Origin: Bacillus velezensis
Lineage (GTDB): Bacteria; Bacillota; Bacilli; Bacillales; Bacillaceae
Length of the DNA: 64,000 nt
Assembly (NCBI RefSeq): GCF_001461825.1
Contig: NZ_LLZC01000019.1
Location: forward strand, 832,418 to 896,417
Direction: 5' to 3'
Shown piece by piece: positions 40,978 to 49,774 of the stretch. The translations under genes were made by a program, and so were the position numbers. Under the pieces are notes generated by a model. It was given only the letters and a program-made list of their open reading frames with translations. It ran no database searches and was not told the origin of the DNA. Numbering within the stretch: the first letter of the stretch is position 1; every line of letters starts with the position of its first letter.

Positions 40978-41181
40978 ATGAAAAATAAAGTAAAAGAGCT
41001 GAGAGCCAGATTCGGCTATTCTCAGGAAACGCTCGGAAAAGAAGCCGGAGCCACCAGACAGACGATTGCAGCGATTGAAAAAGGAGATTATGTGCCTTCA
41101 CTTTTATTGGCGCTTAACATCTGCCGGGCTTTCTCCCTGCCGATGGAGGAAGTTTTCTGGCTGGAGGAGGAGAAAAAATGA
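40978..41181 (+). CDS. ygzD: YgzD, small Xre-type regulator
   Basis: 67-residue Cro/C1-type HTH protein (MKNKVKELRARFGYSQETLG, GATRQTIAAIEKG), whole length one DNA-binding domain. Start among GTG 40972, ATG 40975 and ATG 40978; SD TTGAGGT. Overlaps ygaO in ATGA, the common layout of an Xre repressor with a membrane partner. Confidence 0.9.
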   Translation: MKNKVKELRARFGYSQETLGKEAGATRQTIAAIEKGDYVPSLLLALNICRAFSLPMEEVFWLEEEKK

Positions 41182-41645
41182 GTTTGAAAAGAAAAGCGTG
41201 TTTTCACCTTGCACTCTACGGATTGGCCTGCTGGACGCTTATTTCCTTTATGGAAGCGGCGCCGCGGATCGCCCAGTTTTTCCAAACGGAGGGGAGCGGT
41301 TCATTTGAGCTGAATATCACTCCGTTTCTGCTGTTTACCGTTTGTGCCGCATTGTATATCTATGCCGAAAAGAAAAAACGAAACGGCAAAAAGCACAAGC
41401 TTGTGCCCGATGAATTTGAGGAACAGGATGAAAGAGAACGAATGATGACGGCTAAAGCTTGCCGTTCCTCGTATATCGCCGTTTACTTCTCATTGCCGGC
41501 CGCAGCCGTTCTGCTTTTGTTTTATCCGCAGATTCAGCCGCATCTTCCCTTTTTTCCGATTCTTTTGATTTTCATTCTGATGATGATTCAGCATTTGGCT
41601 TATGTTTTCACTTTTCATAAGCACGGCAAAAACTCCGGTTCATGA
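41178..41645 (+). CDS. ygaO: YgaO, four-segment membrane protein
   Basis: 155 residues with about four hydrophobic segments (10-28, 40-60, 100-120, 125-145) and a charged cytosolic loop (EKKKRNGKKHKLVPDEFEEQDERERMM split by the second segment). DUF2178-like. Coupled to ygzD; function unknown. Confidence 0.85.
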   Translation: MSLKRKACFHLALYGLACWTLISFMEAAPRIAQFFQTEGSGSFELNITPFLLFTVCAALYIYAEKKKRNGKKHKLVPDEFEEQDERERMMTAKACRSSYIAVYFSLPAAAVLLLFYPQIQPHLPFFPILLIFILMMIQHLAYVFTFHKHGKNSGS

Positions 41646-41662
41646 CAGATCCGGAGTTTTTT
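41628..41662 (+). terminator. Terminator of ygzD-ygaO
   Basis: AAAACTCCGG ttcatgacagat CCGGAGTTTTTT, overlapping the ygaO stop; may also serve rpsN2. Confidence 0.8.
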
Positions 41663-41665
41663 ACA

Positions 41666-41935
41666 TTACCAGCTCGCTTTTTTCACCCCGGGAATCCGGC
41701 CTTTATGGGCCAGCTCCCTGAATGCGATTCTGGACAATTTAAATTTTCTCATATATCCGCGGGGCCGCCCCGTCACCGTACAGCGGTTATGAAGCCTGGC
41801 CGGAGCAGAATCACGCGGCAGTTTGCTCAGCGCTTCCCAGTCTCCTTTTGCCTTTAATTCTCTTCGGATGTCCGCATATTGTTCAACAAGCTTCTGCCGC
41901 TTGAGCTCTTTGATCACTTTTGATTTTTTGGCCAT
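41666..41935 (-). CDS. rpsN2: Ribosomal protein S14 paralogue, zinc-independent (RpsN2/YhzA)
   Basis: 89-residue S14 lacking the CxxC...CxxC zinc motif of the main copy; the core [20 protein letters not shown] and C-terminal KKASW are intact. It replaces zinc-containing S14 in zinc-starved cells. The Zur box at 41951-41971 confirms the expected control. Confidence 0.97.
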   Translation of the reverse strand: MAKKSKVIKELKRQKLVEQYADIRRELKAKGDWEALSKLPRDSAPARLHNRCTVTGRPRGYMRKFKLSRIAFRELAHKGRIPGVKKASW

Positions 41936-41950
41936 TTCAGCACTCCTATC

Positions 41951-41971
41951 AAATCGTAATAATTACGTTTT
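41951..41971 (-). promoter_or_regulatory. Zur box upstream of rpsN2
   Basis: Plus-strand AAATCGTAATAATTACGTTTT matches the bacillus Zur consensus (dyad TCGTAATnATTACG) nearly perfectly, 15 bp before the rpsN2 start. Confidence 0.92.
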
Positions 41972-42009
41972 GTATCATATCATCCATATGAGTATCGTGC
42001 AAGCTAAGC

Positions 42010-42038
42010 GCTTAAAAAGGCGGGTGAATACCCGCCTT
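42010..42038 (-). terminator. Terminator of the ssu operon
   Basis: Minus strand AAGGCGGGTATTCACCCGCCTTTTT. The 70 bp between it and the ssuD stop contain no supported gene. Confidence 0.85.
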
Positions 42039-42109
42039 CACTGCCGGCATTTCCCCGGAAATGAATCCGCAGAAAGCGCCCGCCGTCAATTATCCGCCTT
42101 GCGACGTCA

Positions 42110-43246
42110 TCAGACTGTCGCTTTATTTCCTCTTGCAAAATGGTCGTTTCCCATTGCTTCACCCAGTCTGCGCTCAAGCTTTTTAGTCCGTTCATTCTGA
42201 AACGGCAGAAGCGGAAACACGAGTTCAGCCAGATAATAAGCTTCTTCCAGATGCGGGTAGCCTGAAAAGATAAACGACTCAATGCCGAGTGCCTGATACT
42301 CTAAAATTCGATCGGCGACGGTCTGGGGATCACCGACAAGCGCCGTGCCCGCTCCGCCTCTGACCAGTCCGATGCCAGCCCAGAGATTCGGACTGATCTC
42401 AAGCTTCGAGCGGTCACCGTTATGGAGATCGGCCATCCGTTTTTGTCCTGAAGAATCAGCGCGCCGGAGCGCAGCCTGCGCTTTCGCAATCGTCTCTTCG
42501 TCTAAATGGCTGATTAATCGTTCAGCCGCTTCCCATGCCTCTTTCTCAGTCTCCCGGACAATCACGTGAAGCCTGATGCCAAAACGCATTGTCCTTCCTT
42601 TCTTGGCAGCCTGTTTTTTAACGGTTTCAATCTTTTCTTTTACCTGCTCCGGCGGCTCTCCCCATGTTAAATAGACATCTGTATGTTTCGCCGCAGCCTC
42701 AATTCCCGCCTGTGATGAACCGCCGAAATATAATGGCGGATGCGGAGACTGTTTTGGCGCAAACAGCAGATTGCTGTTTTCCACTTTGATATGGTCCCCT
42801 TCATATGTCACCGTTTCGCCCCGCATGAGTCCGCGCCAGACGGTTAAAAATTCTTCAGTCGCCTTATAACGTTCATCGTGGCTGATAAACATGCCGTCTC
42901 CCGCCAGTTCATAAGGATCTCCGCCCGCTACGACATTTACGAGCAAACGGCCGTCTGACAGCCGGTCCATTGTCGACGCCATTCTCGCGGCGACAGACGG
43001 CTGCATCAGTCCCGGACGGACCGCCACTAAAAATTTCAAGTCACTCGTTTCCCCCGCTAAAGCGGCAGCCGTCAGCCACGGGTCTTCACATGATCTCCCC
43101 GTCGGCAGCAGAACCCCCGTATACCCGAGTCTGTCCGCCGCCTGTGCCACTTGCTTAAAATAAAGATGATCCGCCGTTCTCCCTCCCGTTTGCGTCCCTA
43201 AATACCGGCCGTCACCATGCGTCGGAATAAACCAAAGAATCTCCAT
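42110..43246 (-). CDS. ssuD: FMNH2-dependent alkanesulfonate monooxygenase SsuD
   Basis: Releases sulfite from alkanesulfonates, giving the cell sulfur when sulfate is scarce. 378-residue bacterial luciferase-like TIM barrel; signatures [32 protein letters not shown] and [11 protein letters not shown]. Last gene of ssuBACD, SD AGGAG. The separate flavin reductase must come from elsewhere. Confidence 0.97.
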   Translation of the reverse strand: MEILWFIPTHGDGRYLGTQTGGRTADHLYFKQVAQAADRLGYTGVLLPTGRSCEDPWLTAAALAGETSDLKFLVAVRPGLMQPSVAARMASTMDRLSDGRLLVNVVAGGDPYELAGDGMFISHDERYKATEEFLTVWRGLMRGETVTYEGDHIKVENSNLLFAPKQSPHPPLYFGGSSQAGIEAAAKHTDVYLTWGEPPEQVKEKIETVKKQAAKKGRTMRFGIRLHVIVRETEKEAWEAAERLISHLDEETIAKAQAALRRADSSGQKRMADLHNGDRSKLEISPNLWAGIGLVRGGAGTALVGDPQTVADRILEYQALGIESFIFSGYPHLEEAYYLAELVFPLLPFQNERTKKLERRLGEAMGNDHFARGNKATV

Positions 43247-43270
43247 ATGAATCTCTCCTTTTTTAATAGG

Positions 43271-44104
43271 TTACCCTTCATAACTGTTCCGCCATTTTAA
43301 TAGTTTCCGTTCGAGCATTCTGACCAATGCATCTGTCAGCTTGCCGACAGCCGCAAAAATGATAATGCCGACAAACACCTTATTTGTCTGTGAAAATTGT
43401 CTGGCATCCATAATCATATAACCGACGCCTTCGCTCGAGCCCATCAGTTCCGCCACCACAAGACCGAGCCACGCAATGCCCAGAGAGAGCCTGATGCCGA
43501 GCAGGATATTCGGCAGAGATGCCGGAAGAATTAATTTCGCCATCTGCTGATACCAGTTAAATTCCAGCACACGCGCGACGTCAAACAGCTTCGCGTCCAC
43601 ACTGCGGATTCCGAGAAACGTATTAATGTACACGGGGAAAAAAGCCCCCAATGCGATCAGCAGAATTTTTGATGTCTCATCAAATCCGAACCACAAAATG
43701 AACAGAGGAGTCACGGCCAAGTGCGGAACCGTTCTGAGCATTTGCAGAGACGGATCAAGATATGCTTCCGTCCGCTTTGAGAAACCGACCAGCAGCCCGA
43801 AAACAAGTCCAAGGCCCGCGCCAAGCAGAAATCCGGCAGCCGCCCGGTATAAGCTGATCTCTAAATGACCCCAAAGCTCACCTGAAAGAAGAAGTTCCTG
43901 AAACGTCTGCAAGATGACGACAGGCGACGGGAGCACCGTGGCCGAGACGATGCCCAGACTTGCGATAAACTGCCATACTGCGATGACCGCAGCCGGGAGT
44001 ACAACCCCTTTCATCCATTGGTATGAATACTTCCGGGATCTTGCCAGAGCTTTCTTTTCTGATTGGCTTATTGCGCCGGCAGCCGTTGATGCTTCTGCTT
44101 TCAT
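43271..44104 (-). CDS. ssuC: Alkanesulfonate ABC permease SsuC
   Basis: 277-residue BPD_transp_1 permease with six membrane segments and the EAA loop (FNWYQQMAKLILPASLPNILLGIRLSLG). Overlaps ssuA stop in TAATG. Works with SsuA and SsuB. Confidence 0.96.
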   Translation of the reverse strand: MKAEASTAAGAISQSEKKALARSRKYSYQWMKGVVLPAAVIAVWQFIASLGIVSATVLPSPVVILQTFQELLLSGELWGHLEISLYRAAAGFLLGAGLGLVFGLLVGFSKRTEAYLDPSLQMLRTVPHLAVTPLFILWFGFDETSKILLIALGAFFPVYINTFLGIRSVDAKLFDVARVLEFNWYQQMAKLILPASLPNILLGIRLSLGIAWLGLVVAELMGSSEGVGYMIMDARQFSQTNKVFVGIIIFAAVGKLTDALVRMLERKLLKWRNSYEG

Positions 44105-45093
44105 TACTTGCCATCCCCCGTTTCAAGCGCTTTTTTAATAAATGAATTGTCGACAACGTCTTTTACATGAATTTTCTTATGAATCGCTTTTGTTTGATAT
44201 TGAAAATCAGCGGTTTCCTGCTGGGCTTTGACAATATCATCATTGATCGGTTCATTGAGAGGCTCAGTATTGTTAAGCACGTTTCTGACGACTTTCGGAT
44301 CAAGATGTTTGATTTTCGCATATAAGGAGACGGCTTCATCTTTGTGTTCCTTTTGCCATGTAACTGCTTTATTGAACACTTTCAGAAAACGGACAACCTC
44401 ATCCGGGTGTTCTTTGGAAAATCCCGTTCTGACTAACGTGAAACCGGGAGAATATAAATCTGTGCTTTCTCCGTTCGCCAATATTTCCGCCCCGTGCTGC
44501 AGCGTTTCAATCGACAAATACGGCTCCCAAATGGACCATGCGTCAACTGATTTGTTTTCAAAAGCGGAAACCGCCTCATCAGGCTGAAGCTGGATGATGG
44601 TGACGTCATCGGCGGAAAGCCCCGCTTTATCTAAAGCTTTATAAAGAAAATCAAAGCCGCTGCTGCCTTTGGCTACGGCGATTTTTTTACCTTTCAATTC
44701 TTTCAGGCTCTGAATGCCGCTGCCCTTGTTTACGAGAATACCGTTTGCCTTTAACCCGTCCTGAGACAGCCCGATCTCTTTAAAATCAATTCCTGCCGCC
44801 TGACCGGAAATGACCGGTGAATTGCCGACCTGGGAAAAATCAAGCTTATCGGCGGCAAGACCTTCAAATTGCGGAGGACCGCTTTGGAATTCGACCCATT
44901 TTACTTTTATTCCGTCTTTTTTGAAGGCCTCTTCAAACCAGCCTTTTTCCTTGGCAATGAGAAGCGGGCTTAAACTCTGCTGGATGCCGATCCGGATTTC
45001 TTTCACCGTTTTCCCGCTCCCTCCTGTCCCGTCTGCACTGCATCCGGCTGACATCATGACTGCTGCGGCTAAAAGAATGATGATTTTTTTCAC
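44104..45093 (-). CDS. ssuA: Aliphatic sulfonate-binding lipoprotein SsuA
   Basis: 329 residues: lipobox MMSAGC (Cys19), then an SsuA/THI5-like periplasmic-binding fold (RIGIQQSLSPLLIAKEKGWF, VGNSPVISGQAAG, VAKGSSGFDFLYK). Delivers sulfonates to SsuC/SsuB. GTG start at 45093. Confidence 0.96.
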   Translation of the reverse strand: MKKIIILLAAAVMMSAGCSADGTGGSGKTVKEIRIGIQQSLSPLLIAKEKGWFEEAFKKDGIKVKWVEFQSGPPQFEGLAADKLDFSQVGNSPVISGQAAGIDFKEIGLSQDGLKANGILVNKGSGIQSLKELKGKKIAVAKGSSGFDFLYKALDKAGLSADDVTIIQLQPDEAVSAFENKSVDAWSIWEPYLSIETLQHGAEILANGESTDLYSPGFTLVRTGFSKEHPDEVVRFLKVFNKAVTWQKEHKDEAVSLYAKIKHLDPKVVRNVLNNTEPLNEPINDDIVKAQQETADFQYQTKAIHKKIHVKDVVDNSFIKKALETGDGK

Positions 45094-45108
45094 TTCGCTT
45101 CGTCCCTT

Positions 45109-45876
45109 CTATATCCCGGACCCATCCGCAAACCGGAGGTCTTCCGTTTTCTCAAACTCAGAAAGCACCTTCTGCCGGACAGCCTGAAAATCCGCTGACG
45201 TCCGATTGCGCGGATGCGGAAGCTGAATCGGCATCAGACTGTGCAGCCGGCCGGGCTTTGCCCTGAGGATCGCCAGCTTATCGCCTAAATAGACGGATTC
45301 ATCAATATCATGCGTGACCAGAATCATCGTCGTTTTTTTCTCGCGCCATATATCAAGCAGCACATCCTGCAAATGTTTTCTCGTAAAAGCGTCAAGCGCC
45401 CCGAACGGTTCATCTAAAAGCAGCACCTCCGGCTCGCGCAAAAGGGCTCTGGCGATGGCAACCCGCTGCGACATGCCGCCGGATAATTCGCGCGGATAAG
45501 CGTTCTCCGCTCCCTGCAGCCTGACAACCTCAATCAGATCATCCACTTTTTTCCGAACGGCCGGGTCGTTCATATTGAGATCGGCAGCGATGTTTTGTTT
45601 TACCGACAGCCAGGGAAACAGCCGGTGCTCCTGAAAGATAAATCCCTGCCGGATGCCCGGTCCCGACACATTGCGGCCGTTTATTGTGACAGAGCCTTTA
45701 TAATCGGTATCAAGACCGGCAATCAATTTTAAAAGCGTGCTTTTGCCGCATCCGCTCGGCCCGATGACAGTCAAAAATTCTCCCGAAGCAATTGACAGCT
45801 CAATATCATTCAGCACCGGTGTTTTCCGGCCTTCATGCTCAAAAGCTTTTTCTTGTATGCTGATGGTTACAGCCAT
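45109..45876 (-). CDS. ssuB: Alkanesulfonate ABC ATPase SsuB
   Basis: 255 residues from ATG 45876 behind GAGAGGGGA; the frame to 46005 runs back through the leader terminator. Walker A GPSGCGKST, signature LSGGMSQRVAIARAL, Walker B VLLLDEPFGALD. First gene of ssuBACD. B. subtilis ssu is repressed by sulfate/cysteine (CymR has been implicated). Confidence 0.95.
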   Translation of the reverse strand: MAVTISIQEKAFEHEGRKTPVLNDIELSIASGEFLTVIGPSGCGKSTLLKLIAGLDTDYKGSVTINGRNVSGPGIRQGFIFQEHRLFPWLSVKQNIAADLNMNDPAVRKKVDDLIEVVRLQGAENAYPRELSGGMSQRVAIARALLREPEVLLLDEPFGALDAFTRKHLQDVLLDIWREKKTTMILVTHDIDESVYLGDKLAILRAKPGRLHSLMPIQLPHPRNRTSADFQAVRQKVLSEFEKTEDLRFADGSGI

Positions 45877-45916
45877 CTGTCTTCCCCTCTCTTTCTGCCG
45901 CGTGCGATCGAAAAAC

Positions 45917-45985
45917 AAAAAGGCCCCCATCTCCGATTGCTTGCAGAGATGGGAGCCTTCGGCGGTCCGATCGGCAACCCGTTTG
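45917..45985 (-). promoter_or_regulatory. ssu leader: covarying hairpin plus terminator (candidate attenuator, copy 1)
   Basis: On the minus strand AAAC...GCC, then a 20-nt block GATCGGACCGCCGAAGGCTC (hairpin TCGG/CCGA, loop ACCG), directly continuing into terminator AAGGCTCCCATCTC...GAGATGGGGGCCTTTTT. Pairing of GCC with the GGC of the terminator arm would form an alternative structure. Copies 2 and 3 are at 47066-47125 and 54640-54700. Confidence 0.75.
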
Positions 45986-46003
45986 TTTTTAAATTTGAAT
46001 ATC

Positions 46004-46033
46004 ATGTTAATTCAAATTATTCCGACTTGTCAA
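46004..46033 (-). promoter_or_regulatory. ssu operon promoter
   Basis: TTGACA (46028-46033), 18-nt spacer starting AGTCGGAATAAT, TAACAT (46004-46009). The TCGGAAT spacer motif is shared with tcyP. Confidence 0.75.
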
Positions 46034-46051
46034 CTATTTTTTATAAGGATT

Positions 46052-46090
46052 AAAATACGCTCTCCGGCATAACCCTGCCAGAGAGCGCAT
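46052..46090 (-). terminator. Terminator of the amidohydrolase gene
   Basis: Minus strand CGCTCTCTGGC agggttat GCCGGAGAGCG followed by TATTTTAA, immediately upstream of the ssu promoter. Confidence 0.8.
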
Positions 46091-46098
46091 CGGCTGTA

Positions 46099-47034
46099 TC
46101 ACGTGTTTACTTCCTTTTCTTGCCGGGCGATTTTCAATAATGTTCGCGCATTGTTGCCGAATATGTTTTCTATATCTTCTTCCCGCATATTGATTTCCCG
46201 GCAGGTCCTCACCTGCTCCTGAAGATATCTGTATACATATCCTCTCGGAAATCCGTTCGAATCCGTCCCGAAGATGATCCGTTCAGCACCGATTAATTCA
46301 GATGTCTTTCGAAACAGAATTTCCAAATCAAGCGGGTACGGCATCCACCTCATCCACTGATTTGAGCCGGACGTATCAATATACACATTCGGGCAGCTCC
46401 AGCACAGCTGAAGCAGTTCCTGATAATATCCGGCGCCGAAATGCGGAATGATGAACGGGATATCAGCATACTCTCTCGCGACGCGATAGATGGAGAGCGG
46501 GTTGATGTTGCGATGGCTGACAATGCCCCCCGCTCTTCCTAAAAGCCCGAAGTGAATTAATACAGGCAGCTTTTTGTCAGCCAGATACGTCCACAGCTTT
46601 TTCAGCGACGGATCATGAAAATCGATGTCTGTCAGCGGTCCGAACAGTTTATATCCTTTCAGACCGAGCTCTTCTACCGCTCTTTTCAGCTCTTCATACG
46701 CATTCTCCCGCTCCAAAGGATGATATGCAAATCCGGTAAATCTCGCGGGATTGGCTTGAATAAACGCCGCCATCCGGTCATTGCTCTCTGCTGTTAAAAA
46801 ATTCAGCACGTCAATGCCGTACTTATCTAATTCATTCTCCCATCTTGTCATCAAAGCGATTTCGCCGTCATCGCCATCAACATCATGCGGATCAGGAAAA
46901 TCCCAAGTCAGATTCATTCTTTCTGACCGCTCCCGGTTGTAATCGGAAAATGTCTTATCGTTTTTGCCGAAATAAAGGCTGTACGGCAGATGACCGTGAA
47001 TATCGACAGGTTTAAAATGCTGCCGGAAAAGCAT
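46099..47034 (-). CDS. Amidohydrolase_2 family metal hydrolase
   Basis: 311 residues from ATG 47034 (AAGGGAGG upstream); the frame to 47112 would cross the leader terminator. TIM-barrel amidohydrolase (PF04909 type): first metal ligands VDIHGHL, then LIHFGLL, IIPHFGAGYYQE and FGTDSNGFPR. No CDS counterpart remembered next to B. subtilis ssu. It carries the same promoter-leader as ssu, so I infer a role in using an organosulfur or related compound. Substrate unknown. Confidence 0.85.
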   Translation of the reverse strand: MLFRQHFKPVDIHGHLPYSLYFGKNDKTFSDYNRERSERMNLTWDFPDPHDVDGDDGEIALMTRWENELDKYGIDVLNFLTAESNDRMAAFIQANPARFTGFAYHPLERENAYEELKRAVEELGLKGYKLFGPLTDIDFHDPSLKKLWTYLADKKLPVLIHFGLLGRAGGIVSHRNINPLSIYRVAREYADIPFIIPHFGAGYYQELLQLCWSCPNVYIDTSGSNQWMRWMPYPLDLEILFRKTSELIGAERIIFGTDSNGFPRGYVYRYLQEQVRTCREINMREEDIENIFGNNARTLLKIARQEKEVNT

Positions 47035-47065
47035 ACAATCGCCGCCTCCCTTACCGCCTGACAAT

Positions 47066-47125
47066 AAAAAAAGGCCCTTATCCAGTGAAGAATAAGAGCC
47101 TCTTGTGTCCAAGTCAGCGGTTTCT
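47066..47125 (-). promoter_or_regulatory. Amidohydrolase leader: covarying hairpin plus terminator (copy 2)
   Basis: Minus strand AAACCGCT followed by the 20-nt block GACTTGGACACAAGAGGCTC (hairpin CTTG/CAAG, loop GACA) leading into terminator AGGCTCTTATTC...GGATAAGGGCCT and T7. Confidence 0.75.
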
Positions 47126-47135
47126 ATTTTTTCTC

Positions 47136-47164
47136 ATCTTAAACCCATTATTCCCGTCAGTCAA
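47136..47164 (-). promoter_or_regulatory. Amidohydrolase promoter
   Basis: TTGACT (47159-47164), 17-nt spacer GACGGGAATAAT..., TAAGAT (47136-47141). Spacer resembles the ssu promoter. Confidence 0.7.
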
Positions 47165-47213
47165 GTAGGCTTTCAAATCCAAACCCTTTTTTTCGATAAT
47201 AAAAATAATTATT

Positions 47214-47228
47214 TTATAATCATTATAA
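47214..47228 (+). promoter_or_regulatory. PerR box of katA
   Basis: TTATAATCATTATAA, a perfect match to the PerR consensus TTATAATNATTATAA, 8 bp ahead of the katA -35. Confidence 0.95.
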
Positions 47229-47235
47229 AATAATA

Positions 47236-47263
47236 TTGACTTTTTACTGATAGGTGATATTAT
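47236..47263 (+). promoter_or_regulatory. katA promoter
   Basis: TTGACT, 16-nt spacer, TATTAT, directly downstream of the PerR box. Confidence 0.75.
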
Positions 47264-47291
47264 GTTTTTATAAATCTAAAGAGGTGATCAC

Positions 47292-48737
47292 ATGAGTTCA
47301 AATAAATTGACAACCAGCTGGGGCGCTCCTGTCGGAGATAACCAAAACTCAATGACGGCCGGCGATCGCGGTCCTGCTTTAATACAAGACGTCCATCTGC
47401 TTGAGAAATTGGCGCACTTTAACAGAGAACGCGTTCCGGAGCGTGTCGTTCACGCAAAAGGCGCGGGCGCACACGGTTATTTTGAAGTCACAAATGACGT
47501 TACAAAATATACGAAAGCCGCATTTCTGTCAGAAGTCGGTAAACGCACGCCGCTCTTCATCCGTTTCTCAACCGTTGCGGGCGAACTGGGCTCTAGTGAC
47601 ACAGTGCGCGACCCGCGCGGATTTGCCGTTAAGTTTTATACAGAAGAAGGAAACTACGACATCGTCGGAAACAATACACCCGTGTTCTTCATCCGCGATG
47701 CCATCAAGTTCCCTGACTTTATCCATACACAAAAAAGAGATCCGAGAACACATCTGAAAAACCCGACGGCCGTTTGGGATTTCTGGTCTCTGTCACCGGA
47801 ATCCCTGCACCAGGTAACCATTCTGATGTCAGACCGGGGCATTCCGGCGACTCTTCGCCATATGCACGGATTCGGAAGCCATACATTTAAATGGACAAAT
47901 GATAAAGGCGAAGGCGTCTGGATCAAATATCACTTTAAAACAGAGCAAGGCGTGAAAAACCTTGATGTTAATACAGCCGCAAAAATCGCGGGCGAAAATC
48001 CCGATTACCATACGGAAGATTTGTTCAATGCGATTGAAAACGGCGATTTCCCCGCATGGAAATTATATGTTCAAATCATGCCGTTAGAAGACGCAAACAC
48101 ATATCGCTTTGATCCGTTTGACGTCACAAAAGTATGGTCTCAAAAAGACTATCCGCTCATTGAAGTCGGCCGCATGGTTCTGAACCGCAATCCGGAAAAT
48201 TACTTTGCGGAAGTAGAACAGGCGACGTTCTCTCCCGGCACATTAGTCCCCGGCGTCGACGTCTCACCTGACAAAATGCTTCAAGGCCGGTTGTTCGCAT
48301 ACCATGACGCGCATCGCTACCGTGTCGGCGCGAACCATCAGGCGCTGCCGATCAACCGTTCCCGCAATGAAGTGAAAAACTATCAGCGTGACGGACAAAT
48401 GCGTTTTGATGATAACGGCGGCCGCTCCGTCTATTACGAGCCTAACAGCTTCGGCGGCCCGAAAGAGTCACCTGAAGATAAACAGGCGGCATATCCTGTA
48501 TCAGGCTTCGCTGACAGTGTAAGCTATAATCATCATGATCATTACACACAGGCCGGCGACCTGTACCGCCTGATGAGCGAGGAAGAGCGCGCGCGTCTTG
48601 TCGCCAATATCGTCAGTGCGATGAAACCTGTGGAAAAAGAAGAAATTAAGCTGCGCCAGATCGGCCACTTCTACAAAGCTGATCCTGAATACGGCAGACG
48701 CGTTGCCGAAGGACTCGGACTGCCATCACCAAAATAG
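47292..48737 (+). CDS. katA: Vegetative catalase KatA
   Basis: Haem catalase, 481 residues, splitting hydrogen peroxide. Distal His in [12 protein letters not shown] near residue 54, Asn in the [13 protein letters not shown] region, proximal haem-ligand Tyr in [12 protein letters not shown] near 337. SD GAGGTGATC. The PerR box predicts induction by peroxide and iron-dependent control. Flanked by sulfur-related operons but separately regulated. Confidence 0.98.
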   Translation: MSSNKLTTSWGAPVGDNQNSMTAGDRGPALIQDVHLLEKLAHFNRERVPERVVHAKGAGAHGYFEVTNDVTKYTKAAFLSEVGKRTPLFIRFSTVAGELGSSDTVRDPRGFAVKFYTEEGNYDIVGNNTPVFFIRDAIKFPDFIHTQKRDPRTHLKNPTAVWDFWSLSPESLHQVTILMSDRGIPATLRHMHGFGSHTFKWTNDKGEGVWIKYHFKTEQGVKNLDVNTAAKIAGENPDYHTEDLFNAIENGDFPAWKLYVQIMPLEDANTYRFDPFDVTKVWSQKDYPLIEVGRMVLNRNPENYFAEVEQATFSPGTLVPGVDVSPDKMLQGRLFAYHDAHRYRVGANHQALPINRSRNEVKNYQRDGQMRFDDNGGRSVYYEPNSFGGPKESPEDKQAAYPVSGFADSVSYNHHDHYTQAGDLYRLMSEEERARLVANIVSAMKPVEKEEIKLRQIGHFYKADPEYGRRVAEGLGLPSPK

Positions 48738-48740
48738 CAT

Positions 48741-48776
48741 CAAAAAACCTGCCGGTCTGCCCGGCAGGTTTTTCCT
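48741..48776. terminator. Bidirectional terminator katA / opp-like operon
   Basis: AAAAACCTGCCGG tctg cCCGGCAGGTTTTT. Confidence 0.9.
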
Positions 48777-48808
48777 GTTTATTATCAATAAAACCGTTTT
48801 TTTCTCAA

Positions 48809-49774
48809 TTACACGAAGTGGCATGCCGCAAAATGATGAAGCCCTTTTTCTGACAGCGCCGGACTTTTCTCAGCACATATCTTCTTGGCTGCCGGGCATC
48901 TCGTTCGGAATTTACAGCCTGAAGGCGGATCAGAGGGGCTCGGTATATCACCCTTTAAAATTATCCGCTCCCTTTTCGCTCCGGGATCAGGAACAGGCAC
49001 GGCTGATAACAGCGCTTTCGTATAAGGGTGAAGCGGCCGTGAAAAGAGCTCCTCCTTTGACGCGTATTCCACAATCGTCCCTAAATACATAATGGCGACC
49101 TTCGTACATAAGTGCTCCACCACGCTTAAATCATGAGAAATGAACAAATATGACAGCCCGTGCTGTTTTTGAAGGCTGCTGAACAAATTGATCATCTGCG
49201 CCTGGATGGAGACATCTAACGCCGCCACAGGTTCATCCATAATGATAAATTGCGGCTTAAGCGCCATCGCTCTTGCAATCACGATCCGCTGACGCTGCCC
49301 TCCGGAAAATTCATGCGGATATCGGTCGATAAAGTTTGCGGAAAGCCCGCAGGCTTCAAGAACCTCCGCCGCTTTATCACGCGCATTCCGCTTCACCGCC
49401 AATTGATGCTCGATCATCGCTTCACCGATGGCTTCTCCGATCCGGCGCCGGGGATTTAAAGAACTGAACGGATCTTGAAAGATGAGCTGCGCTTCTGATC
49501 TGAAAGTTTTGAGCTCGCGCCGGCTCATCCGAAACACATCACGCCCCTGAAAAAACACCTCTCCCCCTGTTTTCTCATGAAGCCTCAAAATGGTCTTGCC
49601 GATTGATGACTTTCCGCTGCCCGATTCTCCCGCTAAGCCGAACACTTCTCCCTTTTCTATCGTAAAACTGACACCGTCGACCGCTTTTACGGGATTTTTG
49701 CGGGTCTTTCTCATCCCCCCATGTTCCTCGTAATATTTTTTCAGCCCCTTGACCTCCAGCAACGCATCACTCAT
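48809..49774 (-). CDS. Opp-like peptide ABC ATPase (OppF/DppF type)
   Basis: 321 residues from ATG 49774 (GAGGAG); the frame to 50074 overlaps the preceding gene and is not used. Walker A GESGSGKSS, signature FSGGQRQRIVIARAM, Walker B IMDEPVAALD; the C-terminal oligopeptide signature includes KFRTRCPAAKKIC. Starts inside the stop region of the oppD-like gene (8-bp overlap). Last gene of the operon 48809-54596. Confidence 0.92.
   Translation of the reverse strand: MSDALLEVKGLKKYYEEHGGMRKTRKNPVKAVDGVSFTIEKGEVFGLAGESGSGKSSIGKTILRLHEKTGGEVFFQGRDVFRMSRRELKTFRSEAQLIFQDPFSSLNPRRRIGEAIGEAMIEHQLAVKRNARDKAAEVLEACGLSANFIDRYPHEFSGGQRQRIVIARAMALKPQFIIMDEPVAALDVSIQAQMINLFSSLQKQHGLSYLFISHDLSVVEHLCTKVAIMYLGTIVEYASKEELFSRPLHPYTKALLSAVPVPDPGAKRERIILKGDIPSPSDPPSGCKFRTRCPAAKKICAEKSPALSEKGLHHFAACHFV

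Noticed and set aside
42004..42282. 92-codon minus-strand frame at the ssuD end
   Set aside because: It overlaps ssuD and runs through the operon terminator.
45915..46010. SAM (S-box) riboswitch or T-box in the ssu leader
   Set aside because: The leader from promoter to terminator is only about 40 nt; no S-box kink-turn/GGCAACC core on the sense strand and no AGGGUGGNACCGCG box.
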